Source: Lagopus muta (Eukaryota; Chordata; Aves; Galliformes; Phasianidae). Taken from it: a DNA stretch of 64,000 nt. Below the pieces are notes generated by a model. That model had not been told where the DNA came from and ran no database searches. It saw only the letters and a program-made list of their open reading frames with translations. Below, one piece after another: positions 63,475 through 64,000 of this stretch. The stretch is from the NCBI RefSeq assembly GCF_023343835.1, contig NC_064436.1, forward strand, positions 54,721,883 through 54,785,882. Reading direction: 5' to 3'. The stretch's first letter is position 1. Each line of letters begins with the position of its first letter. Both the position numbers and the translations under genes were made by a program.

Positions 63475-64000
63475 GAAACAGATGACTTTAAGAACTGCCA
63501 TTATATGCTATAGGTGCATTAACTGTAATTGAATTTGTAGGGATGCTTTTCTTTTTGTGGCCACTAAAATATTGCATTTTTCATCTTCTTAGATTTTTAT
63601 ACAAACTTCTGTATATAAAAATATCAGGGATAATCCTCTCTGAGGAGAACAGAAAATTTGAATTAATATATTTAAGCAAATGGCAAGGAAAGCAGTAGTC
63701 ACCTATGAAATTGAAAGAGTGGTTCTGCAGTTTGATGCAGTGTGTAACTAATAGGTTAAGGATTACAAAAGAATTGTTTTATGCATTGTTTTAAGTAATT
63801 TACTTCTCAATTAGCTGAATGCAAGAAAACTTTATTAGCTTCATTTTTTTACTGTGTCTGTGTGTATGGTATTTGATTTTGTTGTATATGCATGGTGTTT
63901 CTAAATGAAATGAATAGGTCAGCTGGATAAACTGTCTAAATCCGTTCATACTGGCTTTTACAGAAGTTTTCAAAGCCTAAGTCTGGGATGTGCACAAAGC
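63475..64000. other. KCNIP4 intron 1 sequence, nothing recognised
   Basis: This is AT-rich intronic sequence to the window edge. No exon or repeat is recognised. Confidence 0.55.

Noticed and set aside
63197-63501. Open frames of 91 and 95 codons on opposite strands
   Set aside because: Both lie within a recognisable CR1 3' end, so they are by-products of the repeat.
1-64000. CRISPR arrays, tRNA or rRNA genes, bacterial operons or phage features
   Set aside because: None was seen. No spaced direct-repeat array, no cloverleaf with A and B boxes, and no dense coding were found. The repeat content is avian nuclear.
47881-64000. A second KCNIP4 exon or alternative KChIP4 first exon in the intron
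   Set aside because: I looked for sequence encoding the expected next residues and for other KChIP4 N-termini that I remember and found none. Absence was judged by eye and would need an alignment to confirm.

Overview
This window is vertebrate nuclear DNA, almost certainly from a bird and most likely a galliform such as chicken or a close relative. It is AT-rich and nearly gene-free. It is littered with 5'-truncated CR1 LINEs that end in the avian-type (ATTCTATG)n tail. It also holds a mariner deletion derivative of the Galluhop type, avian ERVL-like LTR sequence, and one sharply bounded CpG island. There are no prokaryotic features: no operons, no ribosome-binding sites, and no long open frames outside repeats and the CpG island.

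The only protein-coding sequence I can support is one 61-nt coding exon at 47820-47880 on the + strand. It encodes the N-terminus of the long KCNIP4 (KChIP4) isoform, begins MNVRRVESIS, and ends at a GT donor in phase 1. It lies at the 3' edge of a CpG island (about 47330-47910) that carries Sp1-like GC boxes and must be its promoter and 5' leader. Everything from 47881 to 64000 is therefore read as the start of KCNIP4 intron 1. The next coding exon is not in the window. The 47 kb upstream of the island is read as 5' intergenic sequence.

Layout. 1-150 is a CR1 remnant. 5849-6323 is the mariner derivative with both terminal inverted repeats. 10451-10620 and 14823-15030 are short CR1 3' ends. 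17908-18957 is a compositionally distinct block of unknown class that ends in a striking inverted repeat with arms of about 54 bp. 21150-22524 is the longest CR1 copy, about 1.4 kb. 26832-27300 is a CAAAA microsatellite followed by an LTR-like segment with a consensus splice donor. 35791-35985 is a CR1 end. 39280-40165 is a pair of very diverged ancient CR1/L3-like fragments. 42192-42792 is an ERVL-type LTR, and 42881-43665 and 46457-46745 are CR1 copies just upstream of the KCNIP4 island. Within intron 1, CR1 copies lie at 60618-61385, 62251-62425 and 62971-63474.

I found no convincing undescribed biological system. The observations most worth a second look are the long inverted repeat at 18821-18957 and the block it bounds, the LTR-like segment with a splice donor at about 26905-27300, and the open in-frame leader upstream of the KCNIP4 start codon. 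All family assignments rest on recognising sequence from memory; no alignment was run.
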